NCBI RefSeq assembly: GCF_900101895.1
Contig: NZ_FMVF01000008.1
Coordinates: 1-64,000 of the forward strand
Direction of reading: 5' to 3'
Source: Flavobacterium caeni
Lineage (GTDB): Bacteria > Bacteroidota > Bacteroidia > Flavobacteriales > Flavobacteriaceae
Length of the DNA stretch: 64,000 nucleotides
Every line of letters starts with the position of its first letter. Positions within the stretch are counted from its first letter, which is position 1. The notes beneath the pieces are model-generated. The model did not search any database. It was not told the origin of the DNA and was given only the letters and a program-made list of their open reading frames with translations. The translations under genes were made by a program, and so were the position numbers. Positions 9,101 to 17,476 of the stretch are shown piece by piece.

Positions 9101-10910
9101 GCCGACTACTTACTATGCCGATGCCGATGGCGACGGTTTTGGTAACATTGCCGTAACCGAGTTGTCTTGCGACGGACCTTCTTCAGGATTCGTGGCCAAC
9201 AACACCGATTGCGACGATGCCGACAACACCAAGAACGCTACCTTTGACTTCTATGTAGATGCAGACGGCGACGGATTCGGCGCGGGAAGCTTGGTTCCGG
9301 TATGTGCGGTAGATGCCAACACACCACCAACAGGCTACTCATTGTCTGGTACCGATTGTAATGATGCCGACAACACGATGAACGCGACGTTCTCTTTCTA
9401 TACTGACAGCGATGTTGACGGATACGGAACCGGCGATTTGGTCGCGGTATGTGCAGTAGACGCCAACACGCCACCAGCGGGTTATTCATTGAACAACACC
9501 GATTGTAACGATTCAAACGGCGGTGTATTCCAAATGGGTACATTGTATGTAGACAGCGACAACGACGGATATACCAGCGGTGCGACCGAAGAGATTTGTT
9601 ACGGGGCTGCTGCGCCGTCAGGTTACATCCTTTCGTTGACTGCTATCGATTGTAACGACAATGTGTTTGCCATCAATCCAGGGCATGCCGAAGTATTGTA
9701 CAACGGCGTTGACGACGATTGCGACGGTACACTCGATGAAGGCAACCAATTGACCACTACTTTGTTGCCGTCTTCATGTGGTGCGACGCTTGCGTCAATT
9801 TCATCGCTTGTAGGTATTCAAACCGTGGGAGGACATCAAATCACAGGATACCGCGTGCGCGCTACGAACGGTGCGCAGGTGCAGGTCATCGAACGCAACG
9901 TACCGCATTTTATCATGCCGTCGTTCCCGTCTCATGACTATGCCACGACTTATACCATCGAAATCGAGTTGCAACGTGCTGGTGTCTGGTTGGGTTATTA
10001 CGGAGCGCCTTGTCAGGTTTCTACACCGGCTATCTTGGCCGAGGGTGGCGCCGCGACAGTTTCTCCATCGCAATGTGGTACGACGTTGCCACACATCAAC
10101 ACGCTCATTGCAACCACAAGTATCCAGGGCGTTACCGGTTACCGTTTCCGTGTGACCAACTTGACAGACCCATTGGGTCCGAATGCGGTCCAGACCATTA
10201 CACGTACCCAAAACTGGTTCAGCCTCCAAATGCTGACCCGTTACAACTACGGTACCCAATACCGCATCGAAGTGGCCGTAAAAACCACGGGTGATTTTGG
10301 TGGATACGGTGCTACTTGCGAATTGTCATCGCCTGCGGCCCCGTCGTTGGTGAACTGCGGCGGCACGATAGCGGCCAAGCACACGCCTATCGCCTGCAAC
10401 AGCGTATCGGGTGCTACACAGTACCGCTTTCAGATCGTACGTGCGTCCGATTTGGCCAGCGCCACGGTCGACCGCAACACGAACTTCTTTAACTTCAACA
10501 TGATCCCGTCTTTGCTGTACACCGCAGGTGCGGTATACAACGTACGTGTGGCAGTGATGACCTCTGGCAATTGGTCTCCGTTGGGCGATGCCTGCGAAAT
10601 CACTTCTCCGGCTGCGCTTGGAAAAGGAATCGCCGAGACGGCGCCACTGGCCGAAGAAAGCACGATGCTCAAAGCTACGGCCTATCCGAACCCATTCACA
10701 GCCGATTTCACGATCGACGTGGCTACACCGAGTACGCAAAAAGTATCGGTTAAGGTCTATGATATGCTCGGTAAATTGGTAGAATCAAGAGAAGTCGATG
10801 CGGCAGACCGTCAAATCGAGCGCGTGGGCAGCCAGTTCCCGGCGGGCGTTTACAATGTAATCGTCAACCAGGATGGCAATGTAAGGACGTTGCGCGTCAT
10901 CAAACGTTAA
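6177..10910 (+). CDS. Giant T9SS-secreted multidomain surface protein, paralogue of its left neighbour
   Basis: This 1577-residue protein has a signal peptide that ends RATAQ near residue 54 after a long polar N-region. Residues about 55-280 form a distinct beta-rich domain (ITLRGTASQSTTG to ALLIALRRF). PKD-like repeats follow (GVLWTSNGTGTISNE, GVTWTSNGTGSIANA), then another globular domain around residues 665-825. Four successive MopE-like calcium-binding-type segments span roughly residues 978-1188 (ADADGDGFGN, VDADGDGFGA, TDSDVDGYGT, VDSDNDGYTS, each followed by a DC(D/N)D motif). The protein ends with the three-repeat cassette and T9SS tail shared with its neighbours (AYPNPFTADFTIDV, ending LRVIKR). 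It is probably a surface adhesin or matrix protein; its partner is unknown. ATG 6177 precedes a second in-frame ATG at 6183. Confidence 0.9.
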   Translation: MDMKTTTIPTGRCLDDVGLSAKKQTTKCWKGKSSIALFATMLIGLFFADRATAQITLRGTASQSTTGTTLTINKPNGLTVGDFMIANITQGDNDNDAMGNATRTGWTLIAGELYGSTGSNRYYGTILYKVADAADVAANSYAFTLSSDGDDGVGGIIAFAGVDTANPFDGAPGTINNINADDLSAPSITTSAANSAIVMLGMVADNRSISGWGATNPASLSEIYDTAVANDVDMQSGAAWAIKATAGATGNGFAELSNNENDWNGALLIALRRFTGVITTGAIAGPFCSGSDITVPYTVTGETFGGSNVFTAQLSNASGSFASPTNIGSVTASTSGNISATLPAVSGTGYRIRVISSSTAAVGSNNGSNINILAAPTAVAGSNFNACETAVNIAIGTGASSNNNSGVLWTSNGTGTISNETSVTGATYTPGIGETGTVIFTLTATGNAPCGDTSANKTMTLVAPPTASAGGSATTCSNQPVVVSGASASNGNISWADNGTGSITAGGNTVAPTYTPGAGENGEVTLTMTVTNASCGSVQATFTVNVVAAATASAGAPLAICTNDGAMPIGTGATAANHAGVTWTSNGTGSIANANDLNGATYAPGVGETGNVTLTLTATGNTPCGDVVVNKVLTINPVPDTSNTVICQGESGTLNSSTSCPSEPSVTTGAQFAGAGATSGTGTAWGGTGNLGSNNNQYASFTGQGITSQTLSATNFGFNIPANAVVLGVEATIARHRSGTALGGDTRDNSVRLIKGGSAVGANKGFTSTNWPSSEATQSYGANSDLWGESWTAADINASNFGLALVVDIAGALGNRTGNVDYIQLAVTYQVPGEIRWYTAASGGTLLGSGSSFNPVGVAGSPLADTNTPGTTDFYAECSTIPGCRSLATFTINALPTVSFTAMDASYCGNDASVVLTGNHAPAGTFSGPGVTDNADGTATFDPAVAGPGAHDIVYSYTDGNICTNTATQNVTVIAPTTYYADADGDGFGNIAVTELSCDGPSSGFVANNTDCDDADNTKNATFDFYVDADGDGFGAGSLVPVCAVDANTPPTGYSLSGTDCNDADNTMNATFSFYTDSDVDGYGTGDLVAVCAVDANTPPAGYSLNNTDCNDSNGGVFQMGTLYVDSDNDGYTSGATEEICYGAAAPSGYILSLTAIDCNDNVFAINPGHAEVLYNGVDDDCDGTLDEGNQLTTTLLPSSCGATLASISSLVGIQTVGGHQITGYRVRATNGAQVQVIERNVPHFIMPSFPSHDYATTYTIEIELQRAGVWLGYYGAPCQVSTPAILAEGGAATVSPSQCGTTLPHINTLIATTSIQGVTGYRFRVTNLTDPLGPNAVQTITRTQNWFSLQMLTRYNYGTQYRIEVAVKTTGDFGGYGATCELSSPAAPSLVNCGGTIAAKHTPIACNSVSGATQYRFQIVRASDLASATVDRNTNFFNFNMIPSLLYTAGAVYNVRVAVMTSGNWSPLGDACEITSPAALGKGIAETAPLAEESTMLKATAYPNPFTADFTIDVATPSTQKVSVKVYDMLGKLVESREVDAADRQIERVGSQFPAGVYNVIVNQDGNVRTLRVIKR

Positions 10911-10931
10911 TTATTTTTCTTATAGATAGAA

Positions 10932-10958
10932 AGTCCCTCCTTGCGGAGGGGCTTTTTT
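10932..10958 (+). terminator. Rho-independent terminator
   Basis: AGTCCCTCC pairs with GGAGGGGCT (one G-T) around a short TTGC loop, followed by six T. It ends the row of three surface-protein genes. Confidence 0.8.
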
Positions 10959-10978
10959 ATTTTCGTTTCGTTTCGGGC

Positions 10979-11004
10979 AAAAAAAAACCTTTCGAAGAAA
11001 GGTT
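10979..11004 (-). terminator. Terminator of the small membrane protein gene
   Basis: AACCTTTC and GAAAGGTT flank a three-base loop. The A run at 10979-10987 gives a U tract on the minus strand, just after the gene that stops at 11031. Confidence 0.7.
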
Positions 11005-11030
11005 GACTATTGTTTTTTTTAAACAGGTGC

Positions 11031-11252
11031 TTATGATTTCGCTGCTTTTCTGTGTTTCTTGTAGCTGTATGCCGCGTAAACGATAGCCAGTATCAGCAAC
11101 CAAACTATTTTGCCGTTGATAGGTGCCTGCGGCGTGTCGTCGTCTTCGAGTCCGCCATTGTCATCTTCTTCCCCTGGGGCTTGCGCAAAGAGGATAAAAT
11201 CCGACAATACAAAGAAACTCAGGAAGTATAGTTTGAATAAGTTGTTTTTCAT
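11031..11252 (-). CDS. Small exported/membrane protein with acidic linker
   Basis: This 73-residue protein begins with a signal-like hydrophobic segment that ends ILFAQ (residue 24). An acidic stretch follows (EEDDNGGLEDDDTPQAPING), then one membrane helix (KIVWLLILAIVYAAYSY) and a basic C-terminus. If the first segment is cleaved, this is a single-pass inner-membrane protein with a short acidic periplasmic part. Small proteins of this layout are common in Flavobacteria, but I know of no function. It has its own terminator. The upstream 146 bp contain no clear promoter box. Confidence 0.7.
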   Translation of the reverse strand: MKNNLFKLYFLSFFVLSDFILFAQAPGEEDDNGGLEDDDTPQAPINGKIVWLLILAIVYAAYSYKKHRKAAKS

Positions 11253-11398
11253 CTTGGGTCGAAATTGGCTGTAAAGATAGCAATGATTTTGTAAAAGAAA
11301 AAAAACGACGTCTATTTTTGCTCAAAAATGGCAAAATAACCATTTCGTAACCATTTGAAAATAGGTTGTTCACAAAAAAAACATCGACGAAGTGCAGC

Positions 11399-12988
11399 TT
11401 AGTCGAACTCTGACGTGAAATACAATTTGACGCTGGGGTACTTGCTTTGCGTCATCTGGATCGTAAAGTCCGAATCGGCTAAAAACACCAGCTGGTCGTA
11501 CTTGTCCTTGGCCAAAAACTTCTGCTTGATGCGTCTGAATTCCTTGAATTCTTCGTTCTTGGCATCGTCGGGTTTGACCCAACAGGCCTTGTGCACCGGG
11601 AAATTCTCGTAGGTGCATTTGGCGCCGTATTCGTGTTCCAAACGGTATTGGATGACTTCGTACTGCAGCGCGCCGACGGTTCCGATGACTTTTCTATTGT
11701 TCAATTCCAAGGTAAACAACTGCGCGACGCCTTCGTCCATGAGTTGGTCGATGCCTTTTTCCAATTGCTTGGCTTTCATCGGATCGGCATTGTTGATGTA
11801 GCGGAAATGCTCGGGCGAAAAGCTCGGAATTCCTTTAAAGTTCATGTTTTCGCCTTCGGTGAGCGTATCGCCGATCTTGAAATTTCCGGTATCGTGCAAC
11901 CCAACGATGTCGCCGGGATAGGATATGTCTACAATTTCCTTCTTCTCAGCAAAAAACGCGTTCGGGCTCGAGAATTTTAAATTTTTGCCTTGCCTTACGT
12001 GAAGATACGGTTTGTTCCTTTCGAAAGTACCCGACACGATTTTGACGAACGCCAAACGGTCGCGGTGCTTGGGATCCATATTGGCGTGGATCTTGAACAC
12101 AAAGCCCGACATTTTGGTCTCGTCTGGCTTGACTTCGCGCGTGTCCGAATCCTTCGAACGCGGCGCCGGTGCAATGTCGATGAAACAATCGAGCAATTCA
12201 CGCACCCCAAAATTGTTGAGCGCCGAGCCAAAAAATACAGGCTGCAGGTGTCCGGCCAAATATTCGTCACGGTTGAATTTCGGATAAACTTCGTCTATCA
12301 GTTCGAGTTCTTCGCGCAGTTTGTCGGCGGGTTTTTGCCCGATGATTTTCTCGAGTTCGGGATTTTGCACATCGTCGAACGCGATGGTTTCTTCGATATT
12401 TTTCCGGCTGTCGCCACTGAACAGGTTGATGTTTTTCTCCCACAAATTGTAGATACCCTGAAAATCATAACCCATCCCAATCGGGAACGACAACGGCGTG
12501 ACTTTAAGTCCGAGTTTTTGCTCGACCTCGTCCATCAAATCGAACGCATCTTTTCCTTCGCGGTCGAGTTTATTGATGAACACGATCATCGGGATGTTGC
12601 GCATGCGGCACACGGCCACGAGTTTCTCGGTTTGTTCCTCGACGCCTTTCGCGACATCGATCACCACGATTACCGAATCGACCGCAGTCAAAGTTCTAAA
12701 CGTATCTTCGGCAAAATCCTTGTGACCCGGCGTATCGAGGATGTTGATTTTCTTGTCCTTATAATTGAACGCCAAGACCGATGTAGAAACCGAGATACCG
12801 CGTTGACGCTCGATTTCCATAAAGTCAGATGTCGCGCCTTTCTTGATCTTGTTGTTCTTGACCGCGCCCGCTTCCTGGATCGCGCCGCCAAAAAGCAGCA
12901 ATTTTTCGGTGAGGGTGGTTTTTCCCGCATCGGGATGGGAGATGATGCCGAAGGTGCGGCGGCGCTGTATTTCGTTTAAAAAGCTCAT
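11399..12988 (-). CDS. prfC: Peptide chain release factor 3 (RF3)
   Basis: This translational GTPase recycles RF1/RF2 from the ribosome after termination. The 529-residue protein has all G motifs: P-loop SHPDAGKTT (residues about 17-25), DTPGH (85-89) and NKLD (139-142). The GATSDFMEIERQRGISVS switch region is typical of RF3, as are the C-terminal domains that follow. The open frame extends upstream to 13057, but MSFLNEIQRRRTFGIISHPDAGKTT is the conserved family start, so I place the start at 12988. It is divergently transcribed from the periplasmic isomerase gene at 13248. Confidence 0.96.
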   Translation of the reverse strand: MSFLNEIQRRRTFGIISHPDAGKTTLTEKLLLFGGAIQEAGAVKNNKIKKGATSDFMEIERQRGISVSTSVLAFNYKDKKINILDTPGHKDFAEDTFRTLTAVDSVIVVIDVAKGVEEQTEKLVAVCRMRNIPMIVFINKLDREGKDAFDLMDEVEQKLGLKVTPLSFPIGMGYDFQGIYNLWEKNINLFSGDSRKNIEETIAFDDVQNPELEKIIGQKPADKLREELELIDEVYPKFNRDEYLAGHLQPVFFGSALNNFGVRELLDCFIDIAPAPRSKDSDTREVKPDETKMSGFVFKIHANMDPKHRDRLAFVKIVSGTFERNKPYLHVRQGKNLKFSSPNAFFAEKKEIVDISYPGDIVGLHDTGNFKIGDTLTEGENMNFKGIPSFSPEHFRYINNADPMKAKQLEKGIDQLMDEGVAQLFTLELNNRKVIGTVGALQYEVIQYRLEHEYGAKCTYENFPVHKACWVKPDDAKNEEFKEFRRIKQKFLAKDKYDQLVFLADSDFTIQMTQSKYPSVKLYFTSEFD

Positions 12989-13008
12989 AGTCGTGGTAAA
13001 ATCGACTG

Positions 13009-13016
13009 CAAAAATA
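13009..13016 (-). promoter_or_regulatory. Candidate -7 box for prfC
   Basis: On the minus strand this reads TATTTTTG, a full match to TAnnTTTG, about 20 nt upstream of the prfC start. No TTG at the expected distance was found. Confidence 0.4.
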
Positions 13017-13135
13017 CTACAATATTCAACAAATCGGTCGGACGTACAATAAAACACATTTTTTTGGGCTTGCAGAAGTGAAAATGTCGTAATATTGGGC
13101 GCTTAATAATTTTTTGTTAATAGTATGGGCTATTC

Positions 13136-13165
13136 TTGGATTATGGAGCCGAATTGTTATTTTTG
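13136..13165 (+). promoter_or_regulatory. Promoter of the periplasmic isomerase operon
   Basis: TTG (13136-13138), a 19-bp spacer, then TATTTTTG (13158-13165): a complete match to the Bacteroidota promoter consensus. The leader to ATG 13248 would be about 75 nt. Confidence 0.65.
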
Positions 13166-13247
13166 TTGGCTCGATTTTTTTGCCGAACCTACACATCTTA
13201 ACCCTGTTTTTCATCTGATTTTCAACAAATAAACCAAAGATACTATA

Positions 13248-15215
13248 ATGAAAATGAAGCAATTGCTGTTCGGATTGTTCCTTTCTATCGGCGCAACGAC
13301 TTTCGCGCAAAACGTTCAAAAAGAAGTACTTTTCACCGTCAACGACAAACCGTATTACACCGACGAATTTGCTAGGGTTTACAACAAGAATCTCGACTTG
13401 GTCAAAGACGAATCGCAAAAAGACCTCGACCAATACCTCGAATTGTTTATCGGTTACAAGCTTAAAATAAACAAGGCCAATAAGTTGGGTCTTCAAAACG
13501 GTGCCAATTACCAGAGCGAACTCAAAACCTACCGCGCGCAATTGTCCAAAAATTACGTGACCGATTCCAAAGTCACCAAGGAGCTTGTGGAGGAGGGCTA
13601 CCAGCGTTCGCAAAAAGAGGTCAAGGCCTCGCACATTCTGATCACCGTAGACGAAAATGCCGCGCCCGAAGATACGCTCAAGGCCTACAACCGCATCTCT
13701 GATTTGCGTAAACGCGCATTGGCGGGTGAGGATTTCGGCAAATTGGCGCAGGAAAATTCGCAAGACCCATCGGCCAAGGACAACAAAGGCAATTTGGGTT
13801 ACTTCTCGGCCTTCCGTATGGTTTATCCGTTCGAGACAGCGGCGTTCAAGACACCCAAGGGGCAAATTTCAAATCCGGTACGTACACGTTTCGGTTACCA
13901 CATCATCAAGGTCGATGACGTTCGCGACAACCGCGGCGAGGTGCAGGTGGCGCACATCATGATCCTCAATCCGAAACCAGAGGAAGCCGACCAGGACAAG
14001 GCCAAGAATACCATCAACGACATCTACAAAAAACTGCAGCAAGGCGAGAAGTTCGAAGATTTGGCCAAACAATTCTCCGAAGACAAGTCGTCGTCGTCCA
14101 AAGGTGGTCAGTTGAGCCGATTTGGGTCGGGTCAGTTGAGCTCCGAAGAATTCGAGAACACGGCGTTTTCATTGACCAAAGAAAATCCGGTTTCGCAGCC
14201 GTTCCAGTCTAAGTTCGGGTGGCACATCGTCAAGCTCATCGAGCGTTTCCCGATGAAAACCTTTGACGAGGCCAAGGCCGATCTCGAGACAAAAATCAGC
14301 AAGGACGAGCGTTCGCGTCTGATTGCCAATTCGCTCAACGACAAATTGCGCAAAAAGTACAACGTCAAACGCGACAACAAGGTCTATGGCAAAGTCGTCA
14401 AGGCCGTGACGCCTGATTTTTACGAAAACAAATGGTCGTTGCCTACCGATACCAAGCCTACCGACGCCAAGTTGTTTGCGATCCAGGAGAAAGAATTCAC
14501 AGGAACCGATTTCCTCAAATACATCCAAACCCGTCAAAAAGCGGGTAGCGGCATCAGACCGGCCAGCAAAATGGTCGACGCGTTCTACGAAAGCTATCTC
14601 GACGAGCAACTCAACGCCTATTACAACGACCATTTGGAAACCGAATTCCCAGAATTTGCGGCCGTCATGGAAGAATACCGCGACGGATTGCTGTTGTTCG
14701 ATTTGATGGAAAAGGAAATCTGGGAGAAATCGAAAACCGATACCCTCGGACTCAAAAACTTTTACGATACGCGCAAAATGAACTACCAGTGGAAGAACAG
14801 GGTAGACGTCGTGATCGCATCATCGACCAACGAAAAAGCGGTCAAGGAAGCGCAAAAGATGCTCAAGAAAGGCAGCACCCCAGAGCAAATCAAAGAAAAA
14901 TTGAACACCAAAGACAAGGTCGACATCATGACCAACGTAGGGACGTTCGAGGAAGGAAACGATGCCCTGCCCAAAGGACTCAAGTTCGAGGCCGGCGTGT
15001 CGGACATCACCAAGGACGGACAGTATTATTTTGTGACCAAGGTCAACAAGGTGCTTCCGGCAGGCGTCAAGACGCTCGAGGAGTGTAAAGGAAAATGCAT
15101 CAACGATTACCAGCAATACCTCGAACAAGGTTGGGTAGACAAACTCAAGGGCGAGTTCACGGTGCGCGTCAAGCAAGATGCTTTCGAAAGGGTCAAGACG
15201 GCGCTCAAAAAGTAA
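13248..15215 (+). CDS. Periplasmic peptidylprolyl isomerase with two parvulin domains
   Basis: This 655-residue protein starts with a signal peptide (MKMKQLLFGLFLSIGATTFAQ). Two rotamase (PpiC/parvulin) domains lie at about residues 124-225 (EVKASHILITVDE to TRFGYHIIKVDDV) and 230-330 (VQVAHIMILNPKP to SKFGWHIVKLIERFP). They are preceded by a SurA-like helical chaperone region and followed by a long C-terminal region with a partial third rotamase-like segment. The protein probably isomerises prolyl bonds in, and chaperones, outer-membrane proteins crossing the periplasm. It is the first gene of an operon with two further SurA-like genes and a MoxR ATPase; its stop overlaps the next start (TAATG). 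Confidence 0.92.
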   Translation: MKMKQLLFGLFLSIGATTFAQNVQKEVLFTVNDKPYYTDEFARVYNKNLDLVKDESQKDLDQYLELFIGYKLKINKANKLGLQNGANYQSELKTYRAQLSKNYVTDSKVTKELVEEGYQRSQKEVKASHILITVDENAAPEDTLKAYNRISDLRKRALAGEDFGKLAQENSQDPSAKDNKGNLGYFSAFRMVYPFETAAFKTPKGQISNPVRTRFGYHIIKVDDVRDNRGEVQVAHIMILNPKPEEADQDKAKNTINDIYKKLQQGEKFEDLAKQFSEDKSSSSKGGQLSRFGSGQLSSEEFENTAFSLTKENPVSQPFQSKFGWHIVKLIERFPMKTFDEAKADLETKISKDERSRLIANSLNDKLRKKYNVKRDNKVYGKVVKAVTPDFYENKWSLPTDTKPTDAKLFAIQEKEFTGTDFLKYIQTRQKAGSGIRPASKMVDAFYESYLDEQLNAYYNDHLETEFPEFAAVMEEYRDGLLLFDLMEKEIWEKSKTDTLGLKNFYDTRKMNYQWKNRVDVVIASSTNEKAVKEAQKMLKKGSTPEQIKEKLNTKDKVDIMTNVGTFEEGNDALPKGLKFEAGVSDITKDGQYYFVTKVNKVLPAGVKTLEECKGKCINDYQQYLEQGWVDKLKGEFTVRVKQDAFERVKTALKK

Positions 15216-16060
15216 TGAAACGATGGGCTTATATAGGGCTGTTGTCGTGTTTTTCGTGTAGTTATTTTACGCCCGAAGCCAAACCCGAAGCCGTAGCAAG
15301 GGTCAACGACAGCTACCTGTATAAAGACGATCTCAAGAATTTGGTGCCCAAGGGTACGACGGCCGCCGACAGTGTTTTGATTGTGCGCAATTTTATCGAC
15401 CGATGGGCGGCGCAAAAGCTCTTGATCGATCGCGCCGAAGTCAATCTGGGCGACGAGCAAAAAGCCGAATTCGATGCGCTGATCCGGCAGTACAAGGTAG
15501 ATTTGTACACCAAGGCCTATCTCGAGCAAATCGTCAAGCAAACGGTCGATACGGTCGTTTCGGAAGCGGCGCTGCAGGAATATTACAAAGCGAACAAGGA
15601 GAATTTCAGGACCTCCGGATCGTTGGTCAGGTTGCGTTACCTCAGGTTGGACAAAGACAATCCGCGGTACGAAACCATCAAAAGCAAGTTCTTCGATTAC
15701 CGCAAGTCGGATAAGAAATTTTGGGACACCTATGCATTGCAGTCCAAAGGTTTTGCGTTCAACGATTCGGTTTGGGTAGAGATGAACCAGGTGTACGCCA
15801 AGTTGCCGTTCATCAACCCGGACAACCGCGACCAATACATCGTGTCGGGCAAGAGCACCCAACATTCGGATTCGCTCGAGACCTATCTGGTCAAAGTCAG
15901 GGCCGTGATCGACAAAAACCAGGTGGCGCCCTATGAATACCTGAAGCCGACGCTCAAAGAAGTGTTGCTCAACAAAAGAAAGTTAGAATTGATAAAGAAA
16001 TTTGAAAAGGAGATTACCGATGACGCCATCAAAGACAAAGATTATGAAGTGTATCAATAG
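15215..16060 (+). CDS. SurA-like periplasmic lipoprotein without a recognisable rotamase domain
   Basis: This 281-residue protein begins MKRWAYIGLLSCFSCSYF; LLSC can serve as a lipobox, so it is probably a lipoprotein. The region after it (VARVNDSYLYKDDL, then a helical segment through EYYKANKENFRTSG) resembles the N-terminal chaperone part of SurA. The second half does not show the conserved parvulin HIL...GYH pattern, so it may be a chaperone lacking isomerase activity. The open frame continues upstream, but ATG 15215 gives the signal sequence and couples to the previous stop. The gene overlaps the next start by 17 bp, consistent with translation as a coupled unit. Confidence 0.85.
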   Translation: MKRWAYIGLLSCFSCSYFTPEAKPEAVARVNDSYLYKDDLKNLVPKGTTAADSVLIVRNFIDRWAAQKLLIDRAEVNLGDEQKAEFDALIRQYKVDLYTKAYLEQIVKQTVDTVVSEAALQEYYKANKENFRTSGSLVRLRYLRLDKDNPRYETIKSKFFDYRKSDKKFWDTYALQSKGFAFNDSVWVEMNQVYAKLPFINPDNRDQYIVSGKSTQHSDSLETYLVKVRAVIDKNQVAPYEYLKPTLKEVLLNKRKLELIKKFEKEITDDAIKDKDYEVYQ

Positions 16061-17453
16061 CTATTTGGCGTTTGCCTTTTTGTGTGCATCGTTCGGATTG
16101 CAGGCGCAGGAAATTATCCGCGATACCACCGCGACGGCGGCCCAGCCCGATAAACCCGTCACCGAAAACCTCAGGAGAAAAATCGATGGTGTCATTGCTA
16201 CCGTAGGCGACTACAACATCCTCGATTCGGACATCGACAAGACGTTTCTCGAGATTACCAGCCAGGGCGGATCGGTGGCAGGCATCACGCGTTGCCAGAT
16301 GCTCGGCAAGTTGCTCGAGGACAAATTGTATGCGCACCAGGCCATCCAGGACAGTATCATCGTGACCGACGATGAGGTCAAGAGTAAGATGGAAGAACAA
16401 ATCGGCTACATGGTCGAACAGCTCGGCGCGATGGACAAGGTGGTCAAGTATTTCAAGAAAGCCAACGAAGAAGATTTCAGGACCGATTTGTTCGAGATCA
16501 TCAAAATGAACCGACTCACGGCCGAAATGCAACGCAAGATTGTCGATGCCGTAGAGATTACGCCAGAGGAAGTGCGCAGTTTCTTCAAAAAAATACCTGA
16601 AAACGAACTGCCGGTCTTTGGCGCCGAAATGGAGGTCGCGCAAATCGTGATCACGCCCAAGGTAACCGATGCCGAAAAACAAAAGGTCATCGACAAGCTC
16701 AAGGAATTCAAAAAAGACGTACAGGAAGGTTCGAGTTTTGCAACCAAGGCGGTGCTCTATTCGCAGGACAAAGCTTCGGTGCCCAACGGCGGTTTTTACA
16801 AAATGAACCGCAAAACGCCGTTCGTCAAGGAATTCAAGGACGTGGCGTTCAGCTTGGGCGAAGGTGAGATTTCGGAGCCGTTTGAGACGCAGTTTGGTTA
16901 CCACATCATCTATGTCGAGAAAATCCGCGGACAGGAAGTCGATTTGCGACACATTTTGTTGACGCCCGAAATATCCGATGCCGCGCTCAAGGAGGCCAAG
17001 GAAAAAGCCGAAACGATCCGTACAAAAATTGTCAACAAAGAGGTGACTTTTGCCGATGCGGCGCGTACCGAGTCGGACGAAAAGGAAACCAAGGCCAATG
17101 GCGGTACGCTCGTCAATCCCAAGACGCAGGACACCAAGTTCGAACTGACCAAGATGGATCCGACGCTGTATTCGCAGGTGTCGAACCTCAAGGAGGGCGA
17201 AGTGTCGATCCCGCAAATCGACATCGAGCAGTCGGGTAAAAAGCGCTACAAATTGCTTACCGTCACCAACCGCATCGACCAGCACACGGCCGATTACGCC
17301 AAAGATTACATCAAAATCAAGGAACTCGCGCTCAAGGAAAAACAAATCGACGCGATCGCCAAGTGGTTCGACGAGAAAATCAAGGAAACCTACGTGAAAG
17401 TCAACGGCGAATACCGCAACTGCGAATTCACGAACAACTGGCTTAAAAAATAA
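16044..17453 (+). CDS. SurA-like periplasmic chaperone/peptidylprolyl isomerase
   Basis: This 469-residue protein has a signal peptide ending FGLQAQ (residue 22). A SurA N-terminal domain follows (DGVIATVGDYNILDSDID, residues about 50-170), then a parvulin domain near 190-290 (EVAQIVITPKVTD to QFGYHIIYVEKI) and a second rotamase-like domain from about 297 (VDLRHILLTPEISD). Its expected role is folding of beta-barrel outer-membrane proteins. An earlier in-frame ATG lies at 16020, but only the start at 16044 puts the hydrophobic segment at the N-terminus. It is the third gene of the operon. Confidence 0.9.
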   Translation: MKCINSYLAFAFLCASFGLQAQEIIRDTTATAAQPDKPVTENLRRKIDGVIATVGDYNILDSDIDKTFLEITSQGGSVAGITRCQMLGKLLEDKLYAHQAIQDSIIVTDDEVKSKMEEQIGYMVEQLGAMDKVVKYFKKANEEDFRTDLFEIIKMNRLTAEMQRKIVDAVEITPEEVRSFFKKIPENELPVFGAEMEVAQIVITPKVTDAEKQKVIDKLKEFKKDVQEGSSFATKAVLYSQDKASVPNGGFYKMNRKTPFVKEFKDVAFSLGEGEISEPFETQFGYHIIYVEKIRGQEVDLRHILLTPEISDAALKEAKEKAETIRTKIVNKEVTFADAARTESDEKETKANGGTLVNPKTQDTKFELTKMDPTLYSQVSNLKEGEVSIPQIDIEQSGKKRYKLLTVTNRIDQHTADYAKDYIKIKELALKEKQIDAIAKWFDEKIKETYVKVNGEYRNCEFTNNWLKK

Positions 17454-17476
17454 CAATAATCAATAAAAAATAATTG

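Noticed and set aside
11990..12979. 329-codon plus-strand frame inside prfC
   Set aside because: It is a shadow of the prfC coding strand; prfC is complete and well conserved.
16029..17456. 475-codon minus-strand frame opposite the SurA-like gene
   Set aside because: Composition (Phe/Asp/Leu-rich) is typical of the antisense of a Lys/Glu-rich gene; the plus strand encodes a recognisable SurA family protein.
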